Source: Cherax quadricarinatus (lineage: Eukaryota > Arthropoda > Malacostraca > Decapoda > Parastacidae). From it: a stretch of DNA of 64,000 nt. Shown here piece by piece: positions 52,383-64,000 of the stretch (position 1 is its first letter; every line of letters starts with the position of its first letter). The stretch is from assembly GCF_038502225.1 (NCBI RefSeq), contig NC_091312.1:33169455-33233454 (forward strand). The letters run 5' to 3'. The notes beneath the pieces are model-generated. The model was not told where the DNA came from. It was given only the letters and a program-made list of their open reading frames with translations, and made no database searches. The translations under genes were made by a program, and so were the position numbers.

Positions 52383-52700
52383 AGTTAAGGAAAATAAACC
52401 TGATTACACAGGAGGGATAGCAGGACATGGTAACGATATAAAAAATACTGAGAGGAGTTGACAAAGTGGCTAGGGAAAGAATGTTTCAGAGACGAGACAC
52501 AACAACAAGGGGTCACAACTGGAAGTTGAAAACACATATGAGTCACAGGGATGTTAGGAAGTATTTCTTCAGTCATAGGCTTGTCAAGAAGTGGAACAAT
52601 GTGGAGAGTAATGCAGTGGAAGCAGGATCCATACACAGCTTTAAAAAGAGATACAATAGTGTTCAAATTAATTGTTACAGGAGTAAGTTTTGTGATTATC
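52383..52700 (+). mobile_element. LINE fragment, C-terminal tail of reverse transcriptase ORF
   Basis: The plus-strand frame from 52466 reads RERMFQRRDTTTRGHNWKLK, then RKYFFSHRLVKKWNNVES and SIHSFKKRYN. This is the R-x-x-FF-x-x-R-x-V-x-x-WN ... S-x-x-x-FK pattern at the end of CR1/jockey-like LINE polyproteins. The part before 52466 continues the similarity in other frames, so frameshifts have accumulated. It is a 5'-truncated, inactive copy flanked directly by two tandem arrays. Confidence 0.65.
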
Positions 52701-52828
52701 TCATAATATGTCCTAATCTCCAGCTTAATGTAGTTTGTTTTTCTTTCTTTTCATACGACTTTGTTACTGACTTCTGGCAACTGAAGAAGCTTCAGACGTG
52801 ATCACTGAGGATGATCCTATAATGATGG
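52701..52828. other. Short unique spacer
   Basis: This is the 3' remainder of the LINE fragment or adjacent unique DNA, leading into the 37-bp array. A phrase gatcactgaggatgatc occurs just before the array. Confidence 0.5.
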
Positions 52829-55800
52829 TGATGGTTGTACCCAGCACTGCTACTCCACTCCAGTGTGATGGTTGTACCCAGCACTGCTACTCCACTCCAG
52901 TGTGATGGTTGTACCCAGCACTGCTACTCCACTCCAGTGTGATGGTTGTACCCAGCACTGCTACTCCACTCCAGTGTGATGGTTGTACCCAGCACTGCTA
53001 CTCCACTCCAGTGTGATGGTTGTACCCAGCACTGCTACTCCACTCCAGTGTGATGGTTGTACCCAGCACTGCTACTCCACTCCAGTGTGATGGTTGTACC
53101 CAGCACTGCTACTCCACTCCAGTGTGATGGTTGTACCCAGCACTGCTACTCCACTCCAGTGTGATGGTTGTACCCAGCACTGCTACTCCACTCCAGTGTG
53201 ATGGTTGTACCCAGCACTGCTACTCCACTCCAGTGTGATGGTTGTACCCAGCACTGCTACTCCACTCCAGTGTGATGGTTGTACCCAGCACTGCTACTCC
53301 ACTCCAGTGTGATGGTTGTACCCAGCACTGCTACTCCACTCCAGTGTGATGGTTGTACCCAGCACTGCTACTCCACTCCAGTGTGATGGTTGTACCCAGC
53401 ACTGCTACTCCACTCCAGTGTGATGGTTGTACCCAGCACTGCTACTCCACTCCAGTGTGATGGTTGTACCCAGCACTGCTACTCCACTCCAGTGTGATGG
53501 TTGTACCCAGCACTGCTACTCCACTCCAGTGTGATGGTTGTACCCAGCACTACTACTCCACTCCAGTGCTCCACTCCAGTGTGATGGTTGTACCCAGCAC
53601 TGCTACTCCACTCCAGTGTGATGGTTGTACCCAGCACTGCTACTCCACTCCAGTGTGATGGTTGTACCCAGCACTGCTACTCCACTCCAGTGTGATGTAC
53701 CCAGCTACTGTACTCCAGCCCAGCACTGCTACTCCACTCCAGTGTGATGGTTGTACTGCTACTCCACTCCAGTGTGATGGTTGTACCCAGCACTGCTACT
53801 CCACTCCAGTGTGATGGTTGTACCCAGCACTGCTACTCCACTCCAGTGTGATGGTTGTACCCAGCACTGCTACTCCACTCCAGTGTGATGGTTGTACCCA
53901 GCACTGCTACTCCACTCCAGTGTGATGGTTGTACCCAGCACTGCTACTCCACTCCAGTGTGATGGTTGTACCCAGCACTGCTACTCCACTCCAGTGTGAT
54001 GGTTGTACCCAGCACTGCTACTCCACTCCAGTGTGATGGTTGTACCCAGCACTCCACTCCAGCTACTCCACTCCAGTGTGATGGTTGTACCCAGCACTGC
54101 TACTCCACTCCAGTGTGATGGTTGTACCCAGCACTGCTACTCCACTCCAGTGTGATAGTTGTAACCAGCACTGCTACTCCACTCCAGTGTGATGGTTGTA
54201 CCCAGCACTGCTACTCCACTCCAGTGTGATGGTTGTACCCAGCACTGCTACTCCAGCACTGCTACTCCACTCCAGTGTGATGGTAGTACCCAGCACTGCT
54301 ACTCAACTCCAGTGTGATGGTTGTACAAAGCACTGCTACTCCACTCCAGTGTGATGGTTGTACCAAGCACTGCTACTCCACTCCAGTGTGATGGTAGTAC
54401 CCAGCACTGCTACTCCACTCCAGTGTGATGGTAGTACCCAGCACTGCTACCCAGCACTGCTACTCCACTCCAGTGTGATGGTTGTACCCAGCACTGCTAC
54501 TCCACTCCAGTGTGATGGTTGTACCCAGCACTGCTACTCCACTCCAGTGTGATGGTTGTACCCAGCACTGCTACTCTACACTCCAGTGTGATGGTTGTAC
54601 CCAGCACTGCTACTCCACTCCAGTGTGATGGTTACCCAGCACTACCCAGCACTGCTACTCCACTCCAGTGTGATGGTTGTACCAAGCACTGCTACTCCAC
54701 TCCAGTGTGATGGTTGTACCCAGCACTGCTACTCCACTCCAGTGTGATGGTTGTACCCAGCACTGCTACTCCACTCCCCAACACTGCTACTCCACTCCAG
54801 TGTGATGGTTGTACCCAGCACTGCTACTCCACTCCAGTGTGATGGTTGTACCCAGCACTGCTACTCCACTCCAGTGTGATGGTAGTACCCAGCACTGCTA
54901 CTCCACTCCAGTGTGATGGTTGTACCCAGCACTGCTACTCCACTCCAGTGTGATGGTAGTACCCAGCACTGCTACTCCACTCCAGTGCTCCACTCCAGTG
55001 TGATGGTTGTACCCAGCACTGCTACTCCACTCCAGTGTGATGGTTGTACCCAGCACTGCTACTCCACTCCAGTGTGATGGTTGTACCCAGCACTGCTACT
55101 CCACTCCAGTGTGATGGTTGTACCCAGCACTGCTACTCCACTCCAGTGTGATGGTTGTACCCAGCACTGCTACTCCACTCCAGTGTGATGGTTGTACCCA
55201 GCACTGCTACTCCACTCCAGTGTGATGGTTGTACCCAGCACTGCTACTCCACTCCAGTGTGATGGTAGTACCCAGCACTGCTACTCCACTCCAGTGTGAT
55301 GGTTGTACCCAGCACTGCTACTCCACTCCAGTGTGATGGTACCCAGCACTGCTACCCACTCCAGTGTGATGGTTGTACCCAGCACTGCTACTCCACTCCA
55401 CTGTGATGGTTGTACCCAGCACTGCTACTCCACTCCAGTGTGATGGTAGTACCCAGCACTGCTACTCCACTCCAGTGTGATGGTTGTACCCAGCACTGCT
55501 ACTCCACTCCAGTGTGATGGTTGTACCCAGCACTGCTACTCCACTCCAGTGTGATGGTAGTACCCAGCACTGCTACTCCACTCCAGTGTGATGGTTGTAC
55601 CCACTCCAGCACTGCTACTCCACTCCAGTGTGATGGTTGTACCCAGCACTGCTACTCCACTCCAGTGTGATGGTTGTACCCAGCACTGCTACTCCACTCC
55701 AGTGTGATGGTAGTACCCAGCACTGCTACTCCACTCCAGTGTGATGGTTGTACCCAGCACTGCTACTCCACTCCAGTGTGATGGTTGTACCCAGCACTGC

Positions 55801-58278
55801 TACTCCACTCCAGTGAATGGTTTTACCAAGCACTGCTACTACACTCCAGTGTGATGGTAGTACCCAGCACTGCTACTCCACTCCAGTGTGATGGTTGTAC
55901 CCAGCACTGCTACTCCACTCCAGCGTGATGGTGTACCCAGCACTGGTGTGTACCCAGCACTGCTACTCCACTCCAGTGTGATGGTTGTACCCAGCACTGC
56001 TACTCCACTCCAGTGTGATGGTTGTACCCAGCACTGCTACTCCACTCCAGTGTGATGGTTGTACCCAGCACTGCTACTCCACTCCAGTGTGATGGTTGTA
56101 CCCAGCACTGCTACTCCACTCCAGTGTGATGGTTGTACCCAGCACTGCTACTCCACTCCAGTGTGATGGTAGTACCCAGCACTGCTACTCCACTCCAGTG
56201 TGATGGTTGTACCCAGCACTGCTACTCCACTCCAGTGTGATGGTAGTACCCAGCACTGCTACTCCACTCCAGTGTGATGGTTGTACCCAGCACTGCTACT
56301 CTGCTACTCCAGTGTGATGGTTGTACCCAGCACTGCTACTCCACTCCAGTGTGATGGTTGTACCCAGCACTGCTACCCAGCACTCCACTCCAGTGTGATG
56401 GTAGTACCCAGCACTGCTACTCCACTCCAGTGTGATGGTTGTACCCAGCACTGCTACTCCACTCCAGTGTGATGGTTGTACCCAGCACTGCTACTCCACT
56501 CCAGTGTGATGGTTGTACCCAGCACTGCTACTCCACTCCAGTGTGATGGTTGTACCCAGCACTGCTACTCCACTCCAGTGTGATGGTTGTACCCAGCACT
56601 GCTACTCCACTCCAGTGTGATGGTTGTACCCAGCACTGCTACTCCACTCCAGTGTGATGGTTGTACCCAGCACTGCTACTCCACTCCAGTGTGATGGTTG
56701 TACCCAGCACTGCTACTCCACTCCAGTGTGATGGTTGTACCCAGCACTGCTACTCCACTCCAGTGTGATGGTTGTACCCAGCACTGCTACTCCACTCCAG
56801 TGTGATGATACCCAGCACTGCTACTCCACTCCAGTGTGATGGTTGTACCCAGCACTGCTACTCCACTCCAGTGTGATGGTTGTACCCAGCACTGCTACTC
56901 CACTCCAGTGTGATGGTTGTACCCAGCACTGCTACTCCACTCCAGTGTGATGGTAGTACCCAGCACTGCTACTCCACTCCAGTGTGATGGTTGTACCCAA
57001 CAATGCTACTCCACTCCAGTGTGATGGTTGTACCCAGCACTGCTACTCCACTCCAGTGTGATGGTAGTACCCAACACTGCTACTCCACTCCAGTGTGATG
57101 GTTGTACCCAGCACTGCTACTCCACTCCAGTGTGATGGTAGTACCCAACAATGCTAATCCACTCCAGTGTGATGGTTGTACCCAGCACTGCTACTCCACT
57201 CCAGTGTGATGGTAGTACCCAGCATTGCTACTCCACTCCAGTGTGATGGTTGTACCCAGCACTGCTACTCCACTCCAGTGTGATGGTAGTATCCAGCACT
57301 GCTACCCCACTCCAGTGTGATGGTTGTACCCAGCACTGCTACCCCACTCCAGTGTGATGGTTGTACCCAGCACTGCTACTCCACTCCAGTGTGATGGTAG
57401 TACCCAGCACTGCTACCCCACTCCAGTGTGATGGTAGTACCCAGCACTGCTACTCCACTCCAGTGTGATGGTTGTACCCAGCACTGCTACTCCACTCCAG
57501 TGTGATGGTAGTACCCAGCATTGCTACTCCACTCCAGTGTGATGGTTGTACCCAGCACTGCTACTCCACTCCAGTGTGATGGTAGTACCCAGCACTGCTA
57601 CCCCACTCCAGTGTGATGGTTGTACCCAGCACTGCTACTCCACTCCTGTGTGATGGTAGTACCCAGCACTGCTACCCCACTCCAGTGTGATGGTTGTACC
57701 CAGCACTGCTACTCCACTCCAGTGTGATGGTAGTACCCAGCACTGCTACTCCACTCCAGTGTGATGGTTGTACCCAGCACTGCTACTCCACTCCAGTGTG
57801 ATGGTTGTACCCAGCACTGCTACTCCACTCCAGTGTGATGGTAGTACCCAGCACTGCTACTCCACTCCAGTGTGATGGTTGTACCCAGCACTGCTATTCC
57901 ACTCCAGTGTGATGGTTGTACCCAGCACTGCTACTCCACTCCAGTGTGATGGTTGTACCCAGCACTGCTACTCCACTCCAGTGTGATGGTAGTACCCAGC
58001 ACTGCTACCCCACTCCAGTGTGATGGTAGTACCCAGCACTGCTACCCCACTCCAGTGTGATGGTAGTACCCAGCACTGCTACCCCACTCCAGTGTGATGG
58101 TAGTACCCAGCACTGCTACCCCACTCCAGTGTGATGGTTGTACCCAGCACTGCTACTCCACTCCAGTGTGATGGTTGTACCCAGCACTGCTACTCCACTC
58201 CAGTGTGATGGTTGCACCCAGCACTGCTACCCCACTCCAGTGTGATGGTTGTACCCAGCACTGCTACCCCACTCCAGT
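52829..58278. repeat. 37-bp tandem array
   Basis: About 147 copies of a 37-bp unit containing tgatggttgtacccagcact, then gctactccactccagtg. The first 700 bp is almost perfectly homogeneous. From about 53565 onward it is broken by short internal deletions and duplications, for example near 53570, 53700, 54050, 54255, 54450, 54640, 54775, 55345, 55600, 55940, 56300 and 56380. A second variant (ggtagt for ggttgt) becomes frequent and, between about 56950 and 57700, partly alternates with the first. A gctacccc variant is concentrated near the right end (57300-58278). Confidence 0.97.
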
Positions 58279-58610
58279 AGAGAGAAAAGTAGAATCAAGT
58301 TTATGGGAAGCTCAAAACCCATAAGAGTTATTCATCTTCTGGAAAAAAGTAGGAAATCAGTTCTGAATCGAGGAACGGGAGGACAGCAACAGTTTCCTGG
58401 GACAAGACGTCTTGCGCAGCATGAAGGCAGCACCGTCATACAATATAAGATCAAAGAAGAACTGAAATACCAGGTAAAAGGTCGCAGCAGAGCACTGATT
58501 CACACAGGTAATTAAATATTCTGTCGATATGATGATGGTAATTAATATAAGTTTGTGGTAAGTTCGGAGGCTGGTCGTAGTTCATCTCCAGCACGAGCAA
58601 GAGAAAGTAA
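58279..58610. other. Unique spacer holding a diverged SINE-like repeat
   Basis: About 330 bp between two arrays. The left half is the SINE-like copy listed separately. The remainder (about 58441-58610) shows nothing recognisable. An 88-codon plus-strand frame across it begins in the 37-bp array and has no domain features. Confidence 0.5.
58300..58440 (+). mobile_element. Diverged SINE-like interspersed repeat
   Basis: This aligns by eye to the element at 40661-40828: atgggaagctcaaaaccca against gcgggagcgctaaaccc, then ttctggaaaa against ccttggaaaa, and gcgcagcatgaaggcagc against tcgccagcatcaatgaac. The spacing is conserved. It is older or more mutated than the other copy. Confidence 0.5.
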
Positions 58611-61600
58611 ATGTATACATCAACCTGGCGTGCAGCGAGGACAAGGTATACATCAACCTGGCTTGCAGCGAGGACAAGGTATACATCAACCTGGCGTGCA
58701 GCGAGGACAAGGTATACATCAACCTGGCGTGCAGCGAGGACAAGGTATACATCAACCTGGCTTGCAGCGAGGACAAGGTATACATCAACCTGGCTTGCAG
58801 CGAGGACAAGGTATACATCAACCTGGCGTGCAGCAAGGACAAGGTATACATCAACCTGGCGTGCAGCAAGGACAAGGTATACATCAACCTGGCTTGCAGC
58901 GAGGACAAGGTATACATCAACCTGGCTTGCAGCGAGGACAAGGTATACATCAACCTGGCTTGCAGCGAGGACAAGGTATACATCAACCTGGCGTGCAGCA
59001 AGGACAAGGTATACATCAACCTGGCGTGCAGCAAGGACAAGGTATACATCAACCTGGCTTGCAGCGAGGACAAGGTATACATCAACCTGGCTTGCAGCGA
59101 GGACAAGGTATACATCAACCTGGCTTGCAGCGAGGACAAGGTATACATCAACCTGGCGTGCAGCGAGGACAAGGTATACATCAACCTGGCGTGCAGCGAG
59201 GACAAGGTATACATCAACCTGGCTTGCAGCGAGGACAAGGTATACATCAACCTGGCGTGCAGCAAGGACAAGGTATACATCAACCTGGCGTGCAGCGAGG
59301 ACAAGGTATACATCAACCTGGCGTGCAGCAAGGACAAGGTATACATCAACCTGGCGTGCAGCGAAGACAAGGGATACATCAACCTGGCGTGCAGCAAGGA
59401 CAAGGTATACATCAACCTGGCGTGCAGCAAGGACAAGGTATACATCAACCTGGCGTGCAGCAAGGACAAGGTATACATCAACCTGGCGTGCAGCAAGGAC
59501 AAGGTATACATCAACCTGGCGTGCAGTGAGGAGAAGGGATACATCAACCTGGCGTGCAGTGAGGAGAAGGGATACATCAACCTGGCGTGCAGTGAGGAGA
59601 AGGGATACATCAACCTGGCGTGCAGTGAGAAGGGATACATCAACCTGGCGTGCAGTGAGGAGAAGGGATACATCAACCTGGCGTGCAGTGAGGAGAAGGG
59701 ATACATCAACCTGGCGTGCAGTGAGGAGAAGGGATACATCAACCTTGCGTGTAGTGAGGAGAAGGGATACATCAACCTGGCGTGCAGCAAGGACAAGGTA
59801 TACATCAACCAGGCGTGCAGCAAGGACAAGGGATACATCAACCAGGCGTGCAGCAAGCACAAGGTATACATCAACCAGGCGTGCAGCAAGGACAAGGGAT
59901 ACATCAACCTGGCGTGTAGCAAGGACAAGGGATACATCAACCTGGCGTGCAGCAAATACAAGGGATACATCAACCTGGCGTGCAGCAAGGACAAGGTATA
60001 CATCAACCTGGCGTGCAGCAAGGACAAGGTATACATCAACCTGGCGTGTAGTGAGGAGAAGGGATACATCAACCTGGCGTGCAGTTAGGAGAAGGGATAC
60101 ATCAACCTTGCGTGTAGTGAGGAGAAGGGATACATCAACCTGGCGTGCAGCAAGGACAAGGTATACATCAACCAGGCGTGCAGCAAGGACAAGGGATACA
60201 TCAACCAGGCGTGCAGCAAGGACAAGGTATACATCAACCAGGCGTGCAGCAAGGACAAGGGATACATCAACCTGGCGTGCAGCAAGGACAAGGGATACAT
60301 CAACCTGGCGTGCAGCAAATACAAGGGATACATCAACCTGGCGTGCAGCAAGGACAAGGTATACATCAACCTGGCGTGCAGCAAGGACAAGGGATACATC
60401 AACCTGGCGTGCAGTTAGGAGAAGGGATACATCAACCTGGCGTGCAGCAAGGACAAGGTATACATCAACCTGGCGTGAAGTCAGGAGAAGGGATACATCA
60501 ACCTGGCGTGCAGCAAGAACAAGGTATACATCAACCTGGCGTGCAGTGAGGAGAAGGGATACATCAACCTGGCGTGCAGCAAGGACAAGGTATACATCAA
60601 CCTGGCGTGTAGTGAGGAGAAGGGATGCATCAACCTGGCGTGCAGCGAGGACAAGGTATACATCAACCTGGCGTGCAGTGAGGAGAAGGGATACATCAAC
60701 CTAACGTGCAGTGAGGAGAAGGGATACATCAACCTGGCGTGCAGCAAGGACAAGGTATACATCAACCTGGCGTGTAGTGAGGAGAAGGGATACATCAACC
60801 TGGCGTGCAGTTAGGAGAAGGGATACATCAACCTTGCGTGTAGTGAGGAGAAGGGATACATCAACCTGGCGTGCAGCAAGGACAAGGTATACATCAACCA
60901 GGCGTGCAGCAAGGACAAGGGATACATCAACCAGGCATGCAGCAAGGACAAGGTATACATCAACCAGGCGTGCAGCAAGGACAAGGGATACATCAACCTG
61001 GCGTGCAGCAAGGACAAGGGATACATCAACCTGGCGTGCAGCAAATACAAGGGATACATCAACCTGGCATGCAGCAAGGACAAGGTATACATCAACCTGG
61101 CGTGCAGCAAGGACAAGGTATACATCAACCTGGCGTGCAGTGAGGAGAAGGGATACATCAACCTGGCGTGCAGCAAGGACAAGGTATACATCAACCTGGC
61201 GTGTAGTGAGGAGAAGGGATACATCAACCTGGCGTGCAGCAAGGACAAGGTATACATCAACCTGGCGTGCAGTGAGGAGAAGGGATACATCAACCTGGCG
61301 TGCAGCAAGGACAAGGTATACATCAACCTGGCGTGTAGTGAGGAGAAGGGATGCATCAACCTGGCGTGCAGCGAGGACAAGGTATACATCAACCTGGCGT
61401 GCAGTGAGGAGAAGGGATACATCAACCTGGCGTGCAGTGAGGAGAAGGGATACATCAACTTGGCGTGTAGTGAGGAGAAGGGATACATCAACCTAGCGTG
61501 CAGCAAGGACAAGGTATAAATCAACCTGGCGTGCAGCAAGGACAAGGCATACATCAACCAGGCGTGCAGCAAGGACAAGGGATACATCAACCAGGCGGGC

Positions 61601-62624
61601 AGCAAGGACAAGGGATACATCAACCTGGCATGCATCAAATACAAGGGATACATCAACCTGGCATGCAGCAAGGACAAGGTATACATCAACCTGGCGTGCA
61701 GCAAGGACAAGGGATACATCAACCAGGCGTGCAGCAAGGACAAAGGATACATCAACCTGGCGTGCAGCAAGGACAAGGTATACATCAACCTGGCGTGCAG
61801 CAAGGACAAGGTATACATCAACCTGGCGTGCAGCAAATACAAGGGATACATCAACCTGGTGTGCAGCAAGGACAAGGTATACATCAACCTGGCGTGCAGC
61901 AAGGACAAGGGATACATCAACCTGGCGTGCAGCAAGGACAAGGGATACATCAACCTTGCGTGCAGCAAGGACAAGGTATACATCAACCTGTCGTGCAGCA
62001 AGGACAAGGGATACATTAACCTGGCGTGCAGCAAGGACAAAGGTTACATCAACAAGGCGTGCAGCAAGGACAAGGGATACATCAACCTGGCGTGCAGCAA
62101 GGACAAGGTATACATCAACCAGGCGTGCAGTAAGGACAAGGTATACATCAACCTGGCGTGCAGCAAGGACAAGGTATACATCAACCTGGCGTGCAGTGAG
62201 GAGAAGGGATACATCAACCTGGCGTGTAGTGAGGAGAAGGGATACATCAACCTGGCGTGCAGTGAGAAGGGATACATCAACCTGGCGTGCATCGAAGACA
62301 AGGGATACATCAACCTGGCGTGCAGCGAAGACAAGGGATACATCAACCTGGCGTGCAGTGAGGAGAAGGGATACATCAACCTGGCGTGCAGTGAGGAGAA
62401 GGGATACATCAACCTGGCGTGCAGTGAGGAGAAGGGATACATCAACCTGGCGTGCAGTGAGGAGAAGGGATACATCAACCTGGCGTGCAGCAAGGACAAG
62501 GTATACATCAACCTGGCGTGCAGCAAGGACAAGGGATACATCAACCTGGCGTGCAGCAAGGACAAGGGATACATCAACCTGGCGTGCAGCAAGGACAAGG
62601 GATACATCAACCTGGCGTGCAGTA
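58611..62624. repeat. 33-bp tandem array
   Basis: About 122 copies of a 33-bp unit containing gcaaggacaaggtatacatc then aacctggcgtgca. Variants at the second part of the unit are gcgaggacaaggt (dominant 58611-59380), gcaaggacaagg(t/g) and gtgaggagaaggg (from 59520). Blocks recur: the junction aaccttgcgtgtagtgagg occurs at about 59741, 60104 and 60830, which is 11 and 22 units apart. Units missing 3 bases (gtgagaaggg) occur near 59626 and 62262. Because 33 is a multiple of 3, several frames on both strands stay open for hundreds of codons. They are periodicity artefacts unless expression is shown. Confidence 0.97.
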
Positions 62625-62735
62625 GTTGTTTTAATATATACGCAGTCTCCCACCGAGGTAGGATAACCCAAAAGAAAAGAAGAAACACTTTCATCGTGAC
62701 TCATTCAATCACTGTCTTGACAGAAACTTGAAGAC
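62625..62735 (-). mobile_element. Interspersed repeat (cctcggtgggagac type), second copy
   Basis: Contains gtctcccaccgaggtagga, then taacccaaaa, a purine-rich run and cactttcatcgtgactcatt, matching the element at 43279-43415 with substitutions. It begins within about 15 bp of the end of the 33-bp array. Confidence 0.6.
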
Positions 62736-62791
62736 ATCGCAGTACAGATGATCTTCGAACTGCACCAGCCCCATCCCGGCCCCCAGGTACC
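62736..62791. other. GC-rich single-copy segment, possible exon remnant
   Basis: A GC-rich 50-60 bp island lies between an interspersed repeat and the 24-bp array. Read on the minus strand, the array edge provides a pyrimidine-rich run ending in cattcag, directly followed by an open stretch including GAGMGLVQFEDHLYCDVF. No good donor follows (gtttct is weak), and all three minus frames are open over this length. The protein family is not recognised. It may be an exon fragment, a repeat end or chance. Confidence 0.25.
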
Positions 62792-63821
62792 TGAATATGA
62801 CACATGTGAATGAGATGAATATGACACATGTGAATGAGATGAATATGACACATGTGAATGAGATGAATATGACACATGTGAATGAGATGAATATGACACA
62901 TGTGAATGAGATGAATGAATGAGATGAATATGACACATGTGAATGAGATGAATATGACACATATGAATGAGATGAATATGACACATGTGAATGAGATGAA
63001 TATGACACATATGAATGAGATGAATATGACACATGCGAATGAGATGAATATGGCACATATGAATGAGATGAATATGACACATGCGAATGAGATGAATATG
63101 ACACATGCGAATGAGATGAATATGACACATGCGAATGAGATGAATATGACACATGTGAATGAGATGAATATGACACATGTGAATGAGATGAATATGACAC
63201 ATGTGAATGAGATGAATATGACACATATGAATGAGATGAATATGACACATGTGAATGAGATGAATATGACACATATGAATGAGATGAATATGACACATAT
63301 GAATGAGATGAATATGATATGAATGAGATGACACATGTGAATGAATGAGACACATGTGAATATGACACATGTGAATGAGATGAATATGACACATGTGAAT
63401 GAGATGAATATGACACATGTGAATGAGATGAATATGACACATGTGAATGAGATGAATATGACACATGTGAATGAGATGAATATGACACATGTGAATGAGA
63501 TGAATATGACACATATGAATGAGATGAATATGACACATATGAATGAGATGAATATGACACATGTGAATGAGATGAATATGACACATATGAATGAGATGAA
63601 TATGACACATGTGAATGAGATGAATATGACACATATGAATGAGATGAATATGACACATGCGAATGAGATGAATATGGCACATATGAATGAGATGAATATG
63701 ACACATGCGAATGAGATGAATATGACACATGCGAATGAGATGAATATGACACATGCGAATGAGATGAATATGACACATGTGAATGAGATGAATATGACAC
63801 ATGTGAATGAGATGAATGAGA
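62792..63821. repeat. 24-bp tandem array
   Basis: About 43 copies of a 24-bp unit containing gaatatgacacatgtgaatg then agat. Each standard unit carries the 8-bp palindrome cacatgtg; variants are acatatg and acatgcg. A disordered junction lies at 63310-63365, after which the array restarts. A pattern with the single ggcacatat unit near 63052 recurs near 63676, 26 units later. The 24-bp length keeps frames open on both strands, giving simple 8-residue repeats with no sign of being genes. Confidence 0.96.
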
Positions 63822-63935
63822 CGGATAAGATACATGAAATTATTCTCTGTATTAGTCTGATGATGCTTCTGGTTGACGAAAGTTTTCAACAATAAAGACA
63901 GCCAAGTGTTGCACATGTGTCTTATTCACCCAAAT
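63822..63935 (+). mobile_element. Interspersed repeat 3' end with polyadenylation-like signal
   Basis: The segment from ctgatgatgcttctggttga through gacgaaagttttcaacaataaagaca to gttgcacatgtgtcttattc resembles a recurrent decapod interspersed sequence with an internal aataaa. It carries the same cacatgtg palindrome as the adjacent 24-bp array. I suspect a Penelope-like or related retroelement end but cannot name the family from this piece. Confidence 0.45.
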
Positions 63936-64000
63936 TTAGATATACTTTTTTTTATGATTATAATTGTATTGGGAAACAAAAGCCGGCTGTGTTATCCTGT
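63936..64000. other. Unique AT-rich sequence at window end
   Basis: The last 65 bases are AT-rich and contain no recognised feature. The sequence continues past the window. Confidence 0.4.

Noticed and set aside
52385..52666. Minus-strand 93-codon frame
   Set aside because: It is the antisense of a recognisable LINE reverse transcriptase tail.
62701..63916. His/Ile/Ser-rich and Asn/Met-rich frames over the 24-bp array
   Set aside because: These are periodicity artefacts of a 24-bp unit. They run through the array edges into unrelated sequence.

Overview
The window looks like a gene-poor, satellite-rich stretch of a decapod crustacean nuclear genome, probably a crayfish- or lobster-like animal. 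The evidence is eukaryotic gt-ag splicing, an animal-type fucose mutarotase gene, LINE fragments, and interspersed sequences that I recall as very abundant in decapod genomes (the 'gcgctaaacccgtag' SINE-like element and the 'gtctcccaccgaggcagg' element). Species and repeat-family assignments come from memory and were not searched.

About 80% of the window is tandem repeat, in blocks of unrelated unit length. In order they are: a 25-bp satellite (1-6522 and 12606-22620), a 28-bp satellite (about 23260-39450), a 20-bp array (about 44191-44670), a 30-bp array (about 44797-46165), a second 28-bp family in zones (about 46228-52289), a 37-bp array (about 52829-58278), a 33-bp array (about 58611-62624) and a 24-bp array (about 62792-63821). 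Several show higher-order duplication. The clearest is a 5,040-bp (180-unit) near-identical duplication in the first 28-bp array. Long open frames inside these arrays are by-products of periodicity and are not annotated as genes.

The 25-bp satellite is interrupted by one nearly intact Ty3/gypsy-type LTR retrotransposon at 6523-12605. It has 425-bp LTRs with 3 differences and a 5-bp target duplication (ccaac). Its single long Gag-Pol frame has integrase upstream of reverse transcriptase and RNase H, the order of Gmr1-like elements. The frame breaks near its end by an apparent one-base deletion in RNase H.

The only host gene recognised is fucose mutarotase (FUOM family) on the minus strand, in the non-satellite island at 39450-44190. 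Two adjacent exons (41745-41890 and 40896-41071) are clear. The first and last exons were not found, so the flanking introns are long, probably spanning satellite blocks, or the locus is incomplete. The island and the gaps between arrays also hold decayed LINE, SINE-like and other interspersed fragments. No rRNA, tRNA, CRISPR array or prokaryotic feature was seen.
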